From positions 372,001 to 436,000 of the forward strand of contig NZ_JBHUEK010000025.1 in NCBI RefSeq assembly GCF_042680725.1: a DNA stretch of 64,000 nucleotides, read 5' to 3'. This DNA comes from Ferdinandcohnia salidurans. Its GTDB lineage: Bacteria; Bacillota; Bacilli; Bacillales; Bacillaceae_L. Shown here piece by piece: positions 1-8,203 of this stretch. Position numbers and translations under genes: made by a program. Under the pieces are notes generated by a model. That model searched no databases, had not been told where the DNA came from, and saw only the letters and a program-made list of their open reading frames with translations. Each line of letters begins with the position of its first letter. The first letter of the stretch is position 1.

Positions 1-484
1 TCACGACGTCTTTGATCTGATTGTATAGGTTCATAAGTGTTGGGTTATCTGCGTATTCATAGATCAAATCGTGCAATTTTGTGTTTAGTTCAACGTATTC
101 TGTGTGCGACTCACAGGTAATGGATTTTTTTACACATTCCTTTAACTGCTCAATTCCTTCTGCATCTATTCTTGGAATCGCAAGTTCGACTGCTAGCTCC
201 TCTAAGCTCGTTCTACATTGGTAAACATCGAGTATTTGCTTCGAAGTGAACTCCTGTACAATTGCACCCTTCCAAGGAACAATCGTGATTAACCCTTCTG
301 CAGACAATTTTCGAAATGCCTCACGAACCGGCGTGCTACTAACGTTTAACTGCTTGCTCACCGTCGCTTCGGTAATTCTTGTCCCTGGTTCGATGTCACC
401 ATTTACAATGGAAGTTTTTAATTTTTCATATACGATTACATTTAGTGGCTGTCTTTCAACAGACTCGAGGCCTGGAAGTTTCAT
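1..484 (-). CDS. GntR-family (FadR/FCD type) transcriptional regulator, 3' end cut off
   Basis: About 161 codons are visible before the window edge. The ATG at 484 follows a GGAGG site. The first 75 residues form a GntR winged helix with the signature TPVREAFRKLSAEGLI, and the remainder starts an all-helical FCD ligand domain. The gene begins 19 bases after the tctA stop, so it is the last visible gene of the tct operon. FCD regulators usually sense a carboxylate or sugar acid and bind short palindromes. I infer that it binds the two ATTCTATAGAAT sites at 4750-4790 and so controls its own operon. The ligand is unknown. Confidence 0.9.
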   Translation of the reverse strand, partial: MKLPGLESVERQPLNVIVYEKLKTSIVNGDIEPGTRITEATVSKQLNVSSTPVREAFRKLSAEGLITIVPWKGAIVQEFTSKQILDVYQCRTSLEELAVELAIPRIDAEGIEQLKECVKKSITCESHTEYVELNTKLHDLIYEYADNPTLMNLYNQIKDVV

Positions 485-503
485 ATCATTCCTCCGAGAT
501 CAT

Positions 504-2030
504 TTATGCTTGTTTTGAAATATTTTTATTTCGATTAAATAGTTTGGAGATATATGGATAAACAATAATGATTAAAATTAAAATCAAAAATCCCAATGAA
601 ATTGGGCGACTTAAGAAAATCCCTAATCCAGACTCAGACATGATTAATGATTGTCTCAAAGTGTTTTCTGCTAACGGTCCAAGCACCAATGCCAACACAA
701 GTGCTGCCGGTGAATACCCGTACAGCTTCATGAAAAATCCAACAAGACCGAAAACCAATAAGAGCCAGACATCGATGAAGCTTGAATTTAGACAGAATGT
801 TCCGATAATACACAAGGTGATAATAATCGGCACCAAATATCGATATGGCATTTTTACAATATATAGAAATAATGGAATAGAAATGATATTTATTATTAAT
901 AATATCATATTTCCAAGGTGCATACTTGTAATAATTCCCCAGGAGAATTCAGGATTTTGCGTCATAAGCAATGGTCCTGGCTGCAATCCATACATTAAAA
1001 ATGCACCTAGTAAAATGGCCGTTGAGGCAGACCCTGGAATACCTAATGTTAACAATGGCACCATTGCACCAGCCGTTGCTGCATTGTTTGCTGCTTCCGG
1101 TGCAACTAATCCCTTACTATGTCCAGTTCCGAATTTTCCAGGTGTTTTGGATACCTTTTTCTCAACCGAATAGGAGAAGAAAGAAGCGATTGTAGCACCA
1201 GCTCCAGGTAATACCCCTGTTACAAATCCAATGACTGAACCTCTGATATACGCAAATTTATCCGCCCAAACCTCTAACCAAGTTGGCCAGTTCTTTTTAT
1301 TTTTAATCGAAAGGTCCATATTGCTGCTGTCGACGTCGACATCCTTATGCCCGCCTTCATAGATACGGTGAAGCAGCTCTCCAACTCCGAATAACCCAAT
1401 CGCTACCGGAATAAAGTTGATTCCGTTGATTAGAAATGGCGAATTAAATGTGAAGCGCGGCATCCCAGAAATCACGTCAACCCCTACGGTAGCAACAGCA
1501 AGTCCAATTAACGCGGAGATCATTCCTTTTGTCCGGCTTTCATCGGTCATCCAAACGAGCGTTAATAGACCCATGAGCATTAGCATAAAATATTCAGGAG
1601 GTCCAAATTTCATTGCGACTCCTGTAAAAAAAGGAATAAGCGTATAAATTAGAAATACCCCAATCGCTCCTCCGACGAACGACGCGATGGCTTGGTATAT
1701 CAATGCTTTTCCGGCCTGCCCCTTCATTGTCATTTTATAACCTTCAAATGTTGTAACAACAGCAGCCGAATCACCTGGCGTATTAATGAGAATGGCAGTA
1801 ACGGCCCCTCCATACTGGGAGCCGTAATAAATGCCTGCAAGCATAATAATCGCAGTTGTCGGCTCAAGCGAAAGTGTTACTGGTAATAATATAGCTAGTC
1901 CTGCGGATGCACCAAAACCGGGAATAATTCCAACGATCATACCAATTAATGCACCCAAAAACACGAACAGAATATTTGTAGGGGTGAATGCAACTTCAAT
2001 CCCCATCATGACATTTTCTAAAAACTCCAT
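504..2030 (-). CDS. tctA: Tripartite tricarboxylate transporter, large membrane subunit TctA
   Basis: The 508-residue product has the normal TctA length and about 12 hydrophobic segments. It carries the family's two glycine/proline-rich repeats, GIIPGFGASAGLAILLP near residue 36 and GVLPGAGATIASFFSYSVEK in the second half, plus the PGDSAAV segment. TctA is the permease of the secondary TTT system and works with TctB and a periplasmic-type binding protein, here a lipoprotein. The ATG has a GAGGAGGG ribosome site. The gene lies 25 bases after tctB. The carboxylate carried cannot be read from the sequence. Confidence 0.95.
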   Translation of the reverse strand: MEFLENVMMGIEVAFTPTNILFVFLGALIGMIVGIIPGFGASAGLAILLPVTLSLEPTTAIIMLAGIYYGSQYGGAVTAILINTPGDSAAVVTTFEGYKMTMKGQAGKALIYQAIASFVGGAIGVFLIYTLIPFFTGVAMKFGPPEYFMLMLMGLLTLVWMTDESRTKGMISALIGLAVATVGVDVISGMPRFTFNSPFLINGINFIPVAIGLFGVGELLHRIYEGGHKDVDVDSSNMDLSIKNKKNWPTWLEVWADKFAYIRGSVIGFVTGVLPGAGATIASFFSYSVEKKVSKTPGKFGTGHSKGLVAPEAANNAATAGAMVPLLTLGIPGSASTAILLGAFLMYGLQPGPLLMTQNPEFSWGIITSMHLGNMILLIINIISIPLFLYIVKMPYRYLVPIIITLCIIGTFCLNSSFIDVWLLLVFGLVGFFMKLYGYSPAALVLALVLGPLAENTLRQSLIMSESGLGIFLSRPISLGFLILILIIIVYPYISKLFNRNKNISKQA

Positions 2031-2055
2031 GTTTATTCCCTCCTCTTGAGTGCAG

Positions 2056-2499
2056 TTAAATGAATCCTTCTAGTATTCCTAACGGTAGGTTCGTGTCAAG
2101 CAAGTACTCAAAAAATACATAAATGACCGCTGGACCTATTATGGAAATCATGGCATTTTGCATATTTTTTCGTTTGTTGATCATCGTTAACACAATAAAT
2201 GTAAAAATAATCGTTCCGATTAGCGCGCCAAGAAAAATAAATAAGAGAATATAAATAGCGATCGATGCCACAATCATGGCAAAATCTTTTAAAAATGTTC
2301 CATCCAACTTGGAATCTTTGTTTTCTTTGAAGGATTTAATTAAATCAATAAGGGATAGCACCAATAATCCTACCGCTATCAAAATTGGCAAGAAGCCGGC
2401 GCCAGGGCGACTGTCTTTCATAAACGGAAATTGAAGGGATGAAAATAAATAGACACCTGCAAAAATGACAATAAGTAAGGAAAAAATGTTTTTACCCAT
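2056..2499 (-). CDS. tctB: Tripartite tricarboxylate transporter, small membrane subunit TctB
   Basis: This 147-residue protein has four predicted membrane segments, the size and pattern of TctB. It begins with a hydrophobic segment and the SLQFPFMKDSRPGAGFLP stretch typical of the family. It lies between tctC and tctA in the canonical C-B-A order. TctB is the poorly conserved small permease partner. A stem-loop at 2532-2578 separates it from tctC. Confidence 0.92.
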   Translation of the reverse strand: MGKNIFSLLIVIFAGVYLFSSLQFPFMKDSRPGAGFLPILIAVGLLVLSLIDLIKSFKENKDSKLDGTFLKDFAMIVASIAIYILLFIFLGALIGTIIFTFIVLTMINKRKNMQNAMISIIGPAVIYVFFEYLLDTNLPLGILEGFI

Positions 2500-2531
2500 G
2501 CTCCTTTTCCTCTCTTTTAAAATTTTGAGAA

Positions 2532-2578
2532 AGGAAGGGAATGGAGATAAGAAAGATTCGCGCCTCCATTCCCTTCCT
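2532..2578 (-). other. Stem-loop between tctC and tctB
   Basis: Perfect 15-bp inverted repeat (AGGAAGGGAATGGAG and its complement) with a 17-base loop, just after the tctC stop. It is not followed by a long T-run in the direction of transcription, so it is better explained as a 3' stabiliser or partial terminator. Such a structure would let the binding protein be made in excess over the permease. The function is inference. Confidence 0.7.
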
Positions 2579-2582
2579 ATTA

Positions 2583-3563
2583 TTATTTATTGTATTTTTC
2601 GATTGATGTTGAGTATTTCTCACTTGTTTCATCAAGTAATGCTTTGAACTCATCGCCTTCTAGGTAGCGATCGGATAGTCCATTTTCTTCAACAAACTGT
2701 TTCCATTCATCTGTCTCATATACTTTCTTGATGGTATCAATCCAGTATTGTTGAACGCTATCGTCAACTTCGCCAGCTAGTAAAATACCACGAGGCTGGG
2801 AGAGGTTCACCTCATAGCCAAGCTCTGTAAAAGTAGCAACATCCTCTAATGCTGGGAAACGCTCAACCCCTGAGAATGCGAGAGGTCTCATTAATCCACC
2901 TTCAATTTGACCAAGTGCTCTAGTAGGGTTTCCAACGATGGCATCTAAGCTATCAGATAAAAGGGCACTGGTAAGTTCACCCGCTCCTTGGAATGGCACA
3001 TAATCAAATTCAAAACCAGCCGCTTCTGCGAACATGTTTGGAATAATCATTTCATCACTTACTTGTCCAACTCCACCAATTTTTAGCTTTTTCGATTTTG
3101 CTGCAGCGATGAAATCATCAAGAGTTTTAATATCAGATTCTTCTTTGACTAAAAGGAACAAATCATCTGCACCCATTAGTGCTACAGGTGTAAAAGATTC
3201 GTACGTAAATCCAAGGTCAGAAACCAATGGAGTTGTAAAAAGACTCGCACTTGTTGCAGTAAGGACATATGGGTCACCTTTTTTGCTGTTTACAAAGCCC
3301 CAACCAACTGCACCACTTCCACCTTCACGGTTTTCAATTTTGATGTCACCGTTATACCATTCATTTTTCTGAACAATTTCAATGATTTTTCGAATATGAA
3401 GGTCAGTACCCCCACCAGGACCAAACGGAATCACAACATTCAATGTTTCACTTGGATACGCATCTTTTGATTTTGAATCTTTTGAGCTCGTTGAATTTGA
3501 ACCAGAACATGCGGCTAAAAAGAGAGTAAAACATATTACTGTAAGCAAAAGTACCTTTTTCAT
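2583..3563 (-). CDS. tctC: TctC/Bug-family substrate-binding lipoprotein
   Basis: The product has 326 residues. It starts with a lipoprotein signal (MKKVLLLTVICFTLFLAAC, lipobox LAAC, modified Cys at about 19). The mature part has the TctC/Bug features VIPFGPGGGTD and a GGSGAVGWG loop. The ATG at 3563 has a TTGGAGGG site; the frame stays open upstream to 3650, but that extension lacks a ribosome site. It should be anchored outside the cell membrane and deliver a carboxylate to TctAB. Bug proteins bind many organic acids, so the ligand stays open. Confidence 0.93.
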   Translation of the reverse strand: MKKVLLLTVICFTLFLAACSGSNSTSSKDSKSKDAYPSETLNVVIPFGPGGGTDLHIRKIIEIVQKNEWYNGDIKIENREGGSGAVGWGFVNSKKGDPYVLTATSASLFTTPLVSDLGFTYESFTPVALMGADDLFLLVKEESDIKTLDDFIAAAKSKKLKIGGVGQVSDEMIIPNMFAEAAGFEFDYVPFQGAGELTSALLSDSLDAIVGNPTRALGQIEGGLMRPLAFSGVERFPALEDVATFTELGYEVNLSQPRGILLAGEVDDSVQQYWIDTIKKVYETDEWKQFVEENGLSDRYLEGDEFKALLDETSEKYSTSIEKYNK

Positions 3564-3645
3564 ATTGACCCTCCAATTTTTTATATAGAATGTCTGGTGG
3601 TTTAGGGGGGAGTTGTCGTTTTCGTTCTCCCCCGAACCACAGGGA

Positions 3646-3698
3646 ACCACAGGGACGGTTCTCTTGGTTTTACGGACCAGGAGAACCGTCCCCGTGGT
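3646..3698. repeat. Family B palindromic repeat, copy 1
   Basis: Inverted repeat with arms ACCACAGGGACGGTTCTC and GAGAACCGTCCCCGTGGT around a TTGGTTTTACGGACCAG centre. It ends one base before the stop codon of the M29/NicX-like gene. The same unit recurs at 4941-5001 and 62337-62402, with partial copies near 39023 and 63877. It may act as a terminator or stabiliser inside the tct operon. Confidence 0.85.
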
Positions 3699-3699
3699 A

Positions 3700-4689
3700 C
3701 TATGCCATTGCGTTTTCGTATTCTAATACCACGTCTCCGTCCTTAATCACAGTTACGCCATCAACAACTAAGGTTACTCCCGTTTGGATTAAGTCATAGT
3801 GACAAGAAGCTTTGATTGTTCCGCCTAGAGTGATGCTTGAACCGATTCCGATATGTACAGATCCGAAAACACCCTCATCTTCAAGCATGAACCCGTTAAA
3901 TTTACATTCAGGGTTTAGACCAACACCGATTTCTGCAATGTTATATACGTTCGGATCATTTTTCGCAGCAAGGTCCTCACGTAAAATTTTTGCCTCATGT
4001 CCTCCAGTGATTTCTGTAATGAAGCCATTTTCAACCTTACAAACCACGTTTTCCTTTAAAACACCAATTCCGAGGTATGGAATACTTGCGTCAGCCACAA
4101 TTGTTCCTGATGCTGTGTGCTCAATTGGCGATACATTCGCTTCGACTGTTGGAACAGGAGCAAATTGACCAGGTTCAACCATACAAGTCATTGCGTTACT
4201 TTTTCGACCAACAGCTGTTAAACGAAGATCTGTACCGTGAATCGTTGTTAAGTGAATATCCTTAGCATCCTCAAGTACATTTGCAACTGCCTTACAAATT
4301 GGTGCCACACTTGGGAAGTCCGCATGAACACCGCTGTTGATTAGCATGTTCTCATCAAATTGAGTAAGCATAATTCCTCTTGAACCGTTCTTGCACGCAT
4401 CAACAACCGCTTGCGTGTGAGTGATCGAGGTAAACACCGCACTGATAAATACATCGCTTTCCTTCATAGCTGCAGCCACAGTCTTTGGTGGCTCCGTGCT
4501 GTCAGCCTTTCGAGGAATAATTGTGATAATTGAAGGCTCTGCTCCAACCGCCGCTACCGCTGTTGCCACACTTTTTGCAATGTTGATTGTCTTTGGCTCA
4601 GCAATAATGACAACGTTCTCATCTTTCTGCACTTTTGCACATACCTCAACTATTTGCTTCGCACCCTTACTCATCAAAATTTCTATCAT
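3700..4689 (-). CDS. M29-aminopeptidase-like / NicX-like metalloprotein
   Basis: About 329 residues. The ATG at 4689 is preferred because AGAAGGGG lies 10 bases upstream; an in-frame TTG at 4698 sits almost on that site. The C-terminal half resembles 2,5-dihydroxypyridine 5,6-dioxygenase (NicX) and leucyl aminopeptidase T (M29): ENGFITEITGGHEA, then VYNIAEIGVGLNPE, then SCHYDL. The last His and Asp are conserved as metal ligands in both families. In the middle motif, NicX has a His where this protein has Glu (AEIG), which is more M29-like. It is the first gene of the tct operon, so it probably acts on the imported carboxylate or on a substrate derived from it. Peptidase or ring-cleaving dioxygenase cannot be decided here. 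Confidence 0.8.
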   Translation of the reverse strand: MIEILMSKGAKQIVEVCAKVQKDENVVIIAEPKTINIAKSVATAVAAVGAEPSIITIIPRKADSTEPPKTVAAAMKESDVFISAVFTSITHTQAVVDACKNGSRGIMLTQFDENMLINSGVHADFPSVAPICKAVANVLEDAKDIHLTTIHGTDLRLTAVGRKSNAMTCMVEPGQFAPVPTVEANVSPIEHTASGTIVADASIPYLGIGVLKENVVCKVENGFITEITGGHEAKILREDLAAKNDPNVYNIAEIGVGLNPECKFNGFMLEDEGVFGSVHIGIGSSITLGGTIKASCHYDLIQTGVTLVVDGVTVIKDGDVVLEYENAMA

Positions 4690-4743
4690 GTTAGTCAAAC
4701 CCCTTCTGTTTTTAAATTTTCTTAATACTCTAATTTGTCACCA

Positions 4744-4772
4744 ATTATTCTATATTCTATAGAATCTGTCAA
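4744..4772 (-). promoter_or_regulatory. Sigma-A-type promoter of the tct operon
   Basis: On the minus strand, TTGACA (4767-4772) is separated by exactly 17 bases from AATAAT (4744-4749), about 55 bases upstream of the first gene. This is a near-consensus vegetative promoter. The palindrome ATTCTATAGAAT fills most of its spacer. Confidence 0.8.
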
Positions 4773-4790
4773 TACTATATTCTATAGAAT
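4750..4790. promoter_or_regulatory. Double palindromic operator in the tct promoter
   Basis: The perfect palindrome ATTCTATAGAAT occurs at 4754-4765, inside the promoter spacer, and at 4779-4790, just upstream of the -35 box. Both copies share a 16-base sequence (CTATATTCTATAGAAT), with centres 25 bp apart. AT-rich palindromes of this size are usual for FadR/FCD-type GntR regulators, and one is encoded at the end of this operon. Binding at the spacer copy would block RNA polymerase. The pairing of regulator and site is inferred. Confidence 0.75.
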
Positions 4791-4940
4791 GTATAATACG
4801 TCACTCGATTTTGGCGCACTATTATATATTAGAATAGGAAAAAATAGAACGAACTGTAAAATGAGGACGTGGTCAATCCTTGTCTCGTCCATCATTTCTA
4901 TGAATTTGTTTAGTAGACTACTAAAATAAAAAAAATTTGT

Positions 4941-5001
4941 GGGAACCACAGGGACGGTTCTCTTGGTTTTATGGACCAGGAGAACCGTCCCCATGGTTCC
5001 C
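4941..5001. repeat. Family B palindromic repeat, copy 2
   Basis: Near-complete copy of the 3646-3698 unit with longer arms: GGGAACCACAGGGACGGTTC at the left and the matching GAACCGTCCCCATGGTTCCC at the right. It lies in the 475-base gap between the tct promoter and the next plus-strand gene. The rest of that gap shows no gene I trust. Confidence 0.88.
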
Positions 5002-5165
5002 ATGGTACCTAAAAAACGATTGATGGGTGTTGTTGCATACAATTGAAGAAAATGGATAATATTATTGAGGAAAATGATTATTATTAAATAGAGGTCTGCC
5101 AATATGCAGATGGAGCTTTAATCATCTATAGAGCCGTACGCAAAAGCCCAGAAAGGATTATCTTC

Positions 5166-5677
5166 ATGTACCTACTATTAGTAATCGTGGTTTACATCCT
5201 ATTTGCTAAATTTTTTGTTGACTGGAAAAATTGGCGATCCTATTATCCTACAATCCAATATTTTATAATATGTAATTTGTTATATAACTTTATATTTTAC
5301 AACCATACCCTTTGGAGATACAAAGCCGTAACAGTTGATTGGTTAAACCATACCTTTATCGATATTTCTTTTTCTTTTATCATTATTCCAGTCGTAATTA
5401 TGATTTATTTAAGGTACTATCCAAAAGGAAAAAAACAATACTTTTATGTAGGTATATGGATTGCTTATTTTACATGTCTTGAATATCTTTTCTATAAAAA
5501 GGGACTATTTATTTACGAGAATAATTGGAATGTATTCTGGCCTTCATCTTTAATTTAATTCTTTTTGCCATCGTTCGAATTCATTATAAAAGTCCTATTA
5601 AGGCTATCCTTATCTCAATACCCATTATCGCCATCCTTTTAACCTTGTTTCACCCATCTTTGGCGGAAATAAAATGA
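5166..5677 (+). pseudogene. CBO0543-like membrane protein gene with a one-base frameshift
   Basis: The first 130 codons encode a hydrophobic, multi-pass protein like the CBO0543 family of Bacilli, ending prematurely at 5558. After WNVFWPS, another frame continues directly as FNLILFAIVRIHYKSP and ends with HPSLAEIK at 5677, giving the family's expected length of about 170 residues. Adding one T to the TTT run near 5552 would restore a single frame. So this is either a recent loss-of-function deletion in a short homopolymer or a sequencing error. The function of the family is unknown. Confidence 0.75.
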
Positions 5678-5693
5678 TTATTAGGTGATATTT

Positions 5694-5783
5694 ATGGCAA
5701 CTACTCAACTGTCTACACCTGTTTTTCTATTTTTATTATTCTTGATCTATGTTTGTATGTGGTTTTTTCTACGTAAGCATTAA
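5694..5783 (+). CDS. Micro-ORF for a 29-residue membrane peptide
   Basis: ATG at 5694 with AGGTGAT upstream, 16 bases after the frameshifted CBO0543-like gene. It encodes 29 residues: a polar start (MATTQLST), one hydrophobic helix and a basic end (FFLRKH). The layout fits a single-pass inner-membrane peptide with its tail inside. Length and hydrophobicity are the only evidence besides the ribosome site. The following bases to about 6010 hold nothing I recognise. Confidence 0.4.
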   Translation: MATTQLSTPVFLFLLFLIYVCMWFFLRKH

Positions 5784-6011
5784 GATTAGTATGTATTTTT
5801 TGTACGTCATGGTTACAGTTGAAATATGAATTACGGGGAATGGACAATTGCACTTTTATCCAGATATTAGCGTCCAACTAACATACCCTAACACATATTC
5901 CGACAATTTTCGCCAAGTCGTTACAACCCCAAAAAATCTGCGATATCAGCATTCATTACGTTTCACACTATCTACAGCCCCCCTCTCGCACTTTTTTTCC
6001 AACTCCCACCA

Positions 6012-6040
6012 TTTACAAATTTCGCATGCCGTAATAGAAT
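6012..6040 (+). promoter_or_regulatory. Promoter of the xpt-pbuX operon
   Basis: TTTACA (6012-6017), a 17-base spacer, then TAGAAT (6035-6040). Transcription would start about 20 to 25 bases before the guanine aptamer at 6071. Confidence 0.7.
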
Positions 6041-6070
6041 AGGTACATACCATTTTGAATATCGGCATTC

Positions 6071-6139
6071 ACTCATATAATCACGGGGATATGGCCCGTA
6101 AGTTTCTACCAGCGCACCGTAAATACGCTGACTATGAGT
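6071..6139 (+). ncRNA. Guanine riboswitch aptamer (purine riboswitch)
   Basis: The purine riboswitch core is complete: P1 ACTCATA pairing with TATGAGT, TATAATC, the P2 arms GGGG/CCC region, AGTTTCTACC in J2/3, and the P3 arms GCG/CGC around ACCGTAAATA. The base that sets specificity, in GACTATG at about 6132, is C, which pairs with guanine; adenine switches have U there. It sits in front of xpt-pbuX, as in B. subtilis. Ligand binding should stabilise P1 and favour termination at 6189-6249. Confidence 0.95.
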
Positions 6140-6188
6140 GAGCAATGGGAATGCATGCATTTATGCTTATTCCACTTTCCTTCGTTGA

Positions 6189-6249
6189 AAGCCTGAAGGT
6201 CATTGACTCACTCATATTTGAGGAGTGCAATGATGTTCAGGCTTTTTTA
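6189..6249 (+). terminator. Riboswitch-controlled terminator with built-in antiterminator strand
   Basis: AAGCCTGAA (6189-6197) pairs with TTCAGGCTT (6236-6244), followed by a T-run. Inside the hairpin, TCACTCATA (6208-6216) repeats the 5' strand of aptamer P1 (6069-6077), so it can capture the P1 3' strand TATGAGTGA (6133-6141) when guanine is absent. That pairing would break the terminator and turn expression on. Confidence 0.88.
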
Positions 6250-6269
6250 TTTTAAAGGAGGAAACTTGT

Positions 6270-6860
6270 TTGGAACTTTTACAGCAGAAAATTATCAACG
6301 AAGGTAGAGTCCTTTCCGACCACGTCCTTAAGGTGGACGCCTTTTTAAATCATCAAATAGATCCCGTGTTAATGGTGGAAATCGGGAAAGAATTTGCACA
6401 GCGATTCCAACATGACCAAATCACCAAGGTGTTAACAATTGAGTCTTCAGGGATTGCGCCTGGAATGATGGCCGCGCTCGAGCTTGGCGTGCCTGTGATT
6501 TTTGCTCGAAAAAGAAAATCTCTTACTCTCGTAGACGACCTACTCACAGCGTCCGTTCATTCTTTTACGAAAAATGAAACCAATGAGATTTCCGTTTCTC
6601 AGAAATTCCTTGAACCAACAGACAATGTGCTAATCATCGATGACTTTTTAGCAAACGGGCAAGCTGCTATTGGTCTTACTGAAATCGTTGAAAAAGCTGG
6701 CGCTAAAACGGCGGGAATTGGAATTGTGATCGAAAAATCATTCCAAGATGGTGGAAAATTGCTTCGCGACAAAGGATTCAAAGTTGAATCACTTGCTCGA
6801 ATCCAATCACTACAGGGTGGAAAAGTTACATTTTTAGAAGAAGTGGGGGTTGGTCGCTAA
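6270..6860 (+). CDS. xpt: Xanthine phosphoribosyltransferase
   Basis: 196 residues, matching B. subtilis Xpt closely over its whole length. It contains the PRPP-binding loop VLIIDDFLANGQ (about residues 120-132) and the ESSGIAPG and FARKRKSLTL motifs. It converts xanthine plus PRPP to XMP in the cytosol. The start is a TTG at 6270 with AAAGGAGG upstream. The stop overlaps the pbuX start (TAATG). The guanine riboswitch controls both genes. Confidence 0.97.
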   Translation: MELLQQKIINEGRVLSDHVLKVDAFLNHQIDPVLMVEIGKEFAQRFQHDQITKVLTIESSGIAPGMMAALELGVPVIFARKRKSLTLVDDLLTASVHSFTKNETNEISVSQKFLEPTDNVLIIDDFLANGQAAIGLTEIVEKAGAKTAGIGIVIEKSFQDGGKLLRDKGFKVESLARIQSLQGGKVTFLEEVGVGR

Positions 6861-8164
6861 TGAAGGGGAACTTATTCAAAACCGCATCTCTCGGAATTCA
6901 ACATGTACTCGCGATGTATGCAGGAGCCGTGATTGTACCACTTATTGTCGGAGGCGCTATCGGATTAACGGGTGAGCAGCTCACCTACCTCGTTGCAATC
7001 GACCTTTTAATGTGTGGAGTTGCAACCCTGTTACAAGTATGGAAAAATAAATACTTTGGAATCGGGCTACCTGTTATGCTCGGCTGTACATTCACAGCGG
7101 TTGGACCGATGATTACCATCGGCGGGGATTACGGAGTATCCGCGATTTACGGTTCGATTTTAGTGGGTGGAGTATTCCTCGTCCTCATTTCAACGATATT
7201 TGGTAAGTTGATCAAATATTTCCCTCCGGTCGTGACAGGGTCAGTTGTTACCATTATTGGAATCACACTTATTCCTGTTGCAATGAATGACATGGCAGGC
7301 GGGCAAGGCAGCGCAGATTTCGGTTCACTTCAAAATCTTGCTCTATCATTTGGAACGCTCATTTTTATCTTAGTGTTGTATCGTTTTGCAAAAGGATTTA
7401 TGCGTCAAATCGCCATTTTACTCGGGTTGATTATTGGTACAATCGTATCTTATTTCTTGGGTCGAGTTGATTTTTCAGCCGTAACGAATGCGAACTGGTT
7501 GCACATGCCTGAACCATTTTACTTCGGTATGCCAACATTTGAGCCAGCCGCAATCATCACGATGATTCTCGTGCTCATCGTGGGACTTGTTGAAGCATCC
7601 GGCGTCTACTTTGCACTTGGTGATATCACGGGTAGAAAGTTAACGGAAAAAGAGTTGTCGCACGGCTATCGTGCAGAAGGAATTGCAACGATTTTAGGTG
7701 CAATCTTCAACGCATTTCCTTACACAACATACTCACAGAACGTTGGACTTATCCAACTTTCAGGCGTAAAAAAGAACACTGTGATCTACGCAGCAGGCGC
7801 ATTTTTAATCATCCTTGGATTTATTCCAAAAATCAGTGCATTCACAACCGTCATTCCAACACCAGTTCTAGGCGGTGCAATGCTTGCAATGTTTGGAATG
7901 GTTATCTCAGCAGGGATCAAAATGCTCAGCAAAGTTGATTTTTCATCACAAGAAAACCTATTAATCATGGCATGTTCAATCGGAATGGGCCTGGGTATCA
8001 CAACCGTCCCTACCCTATTCGCAAATTTACCTGAAGGCGTCCAAATCCTAACAAGCAACGGAATCGTCATCGGTAGCTTAACAGCCATCGTCATGAACCT
8101 AATCTTCATGAAAAAACCGGCCAAACAACAAGTCCAAGTCCTAGAAGGCCAACAAGCATCCTAG
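6860..8164 (+). CDS. pbuX: Xanthine permease (NCS2/nucleobase:cation symporter-2 family)
   Basis: 434 residues with about 12 to 14 membrane segments. NCS2 features include the QHVLAMYAGAVIVPLIVG start and the signature region with NAFPYTTYSQNVGLIQLSGV. It imports xanthine for Xpt. It overlaps xpt by one base and shares its riboswitch-controlled transcript. Confidence 0.96.
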   Translation: MKGNLFKTASLGIQHVLAMYAGAVIVPLIVGGAIGLTGEQLTYLVAIDLLMCGVATLLQVWKNKYFGIGLPVMLGCTFTAVGPMITIGGDYGVSAIYGSILVGGVFLVLISTIFGKLIKYFPPVVTGSVVTIIGITLIPVAMNDMAGGQGSADFGSLQNLALSFGTLIFILVLYRFAKGFMRQIAILLGLIIGTIVSYFLGRVDFSAVTNANWLHMPEPFYFGMPTFEPAAIITMILVLIVGLVEASGVYFALGDITGRKLTEKELSHGYRAEGIATILGAIFNAFPYTTYSQNVGLIQLSGVKKNTVIYAAGAFLIILGFIPKISAFTTVIPTPVLGGAMLAMFGMVISAGIKMLSKVDFSSQENLLIMACSIGMGLGITTVPTLFANLPEGVQILTSNGIVIGSLTAIVMNLIFMKKPAKQQVQVLEGQQAS

Positions 8165-8203
8165 GCTGGACATCTGGGCCGGCTGTTCACACAAGGGCTG
8201 GCT

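Noticed and set aside
568..1173. Plus-strand open frame of 201 codons
   Set aside because: It lies wholly antisense to tctA, lacks a ribosome site and shows no family features.
4782..5102. Minus-strand open frame of 106 codons upstream of the tct promoter
   Set aside because: It runs through a family B repeat, has no ribosome site, and its codons are AT-rich noise.
5848..6042. Plus-strand frame of 64 codons before the xpt promoter
   Set aside because: No start signal, no family likeness, and it overlaps the xpt promoter.
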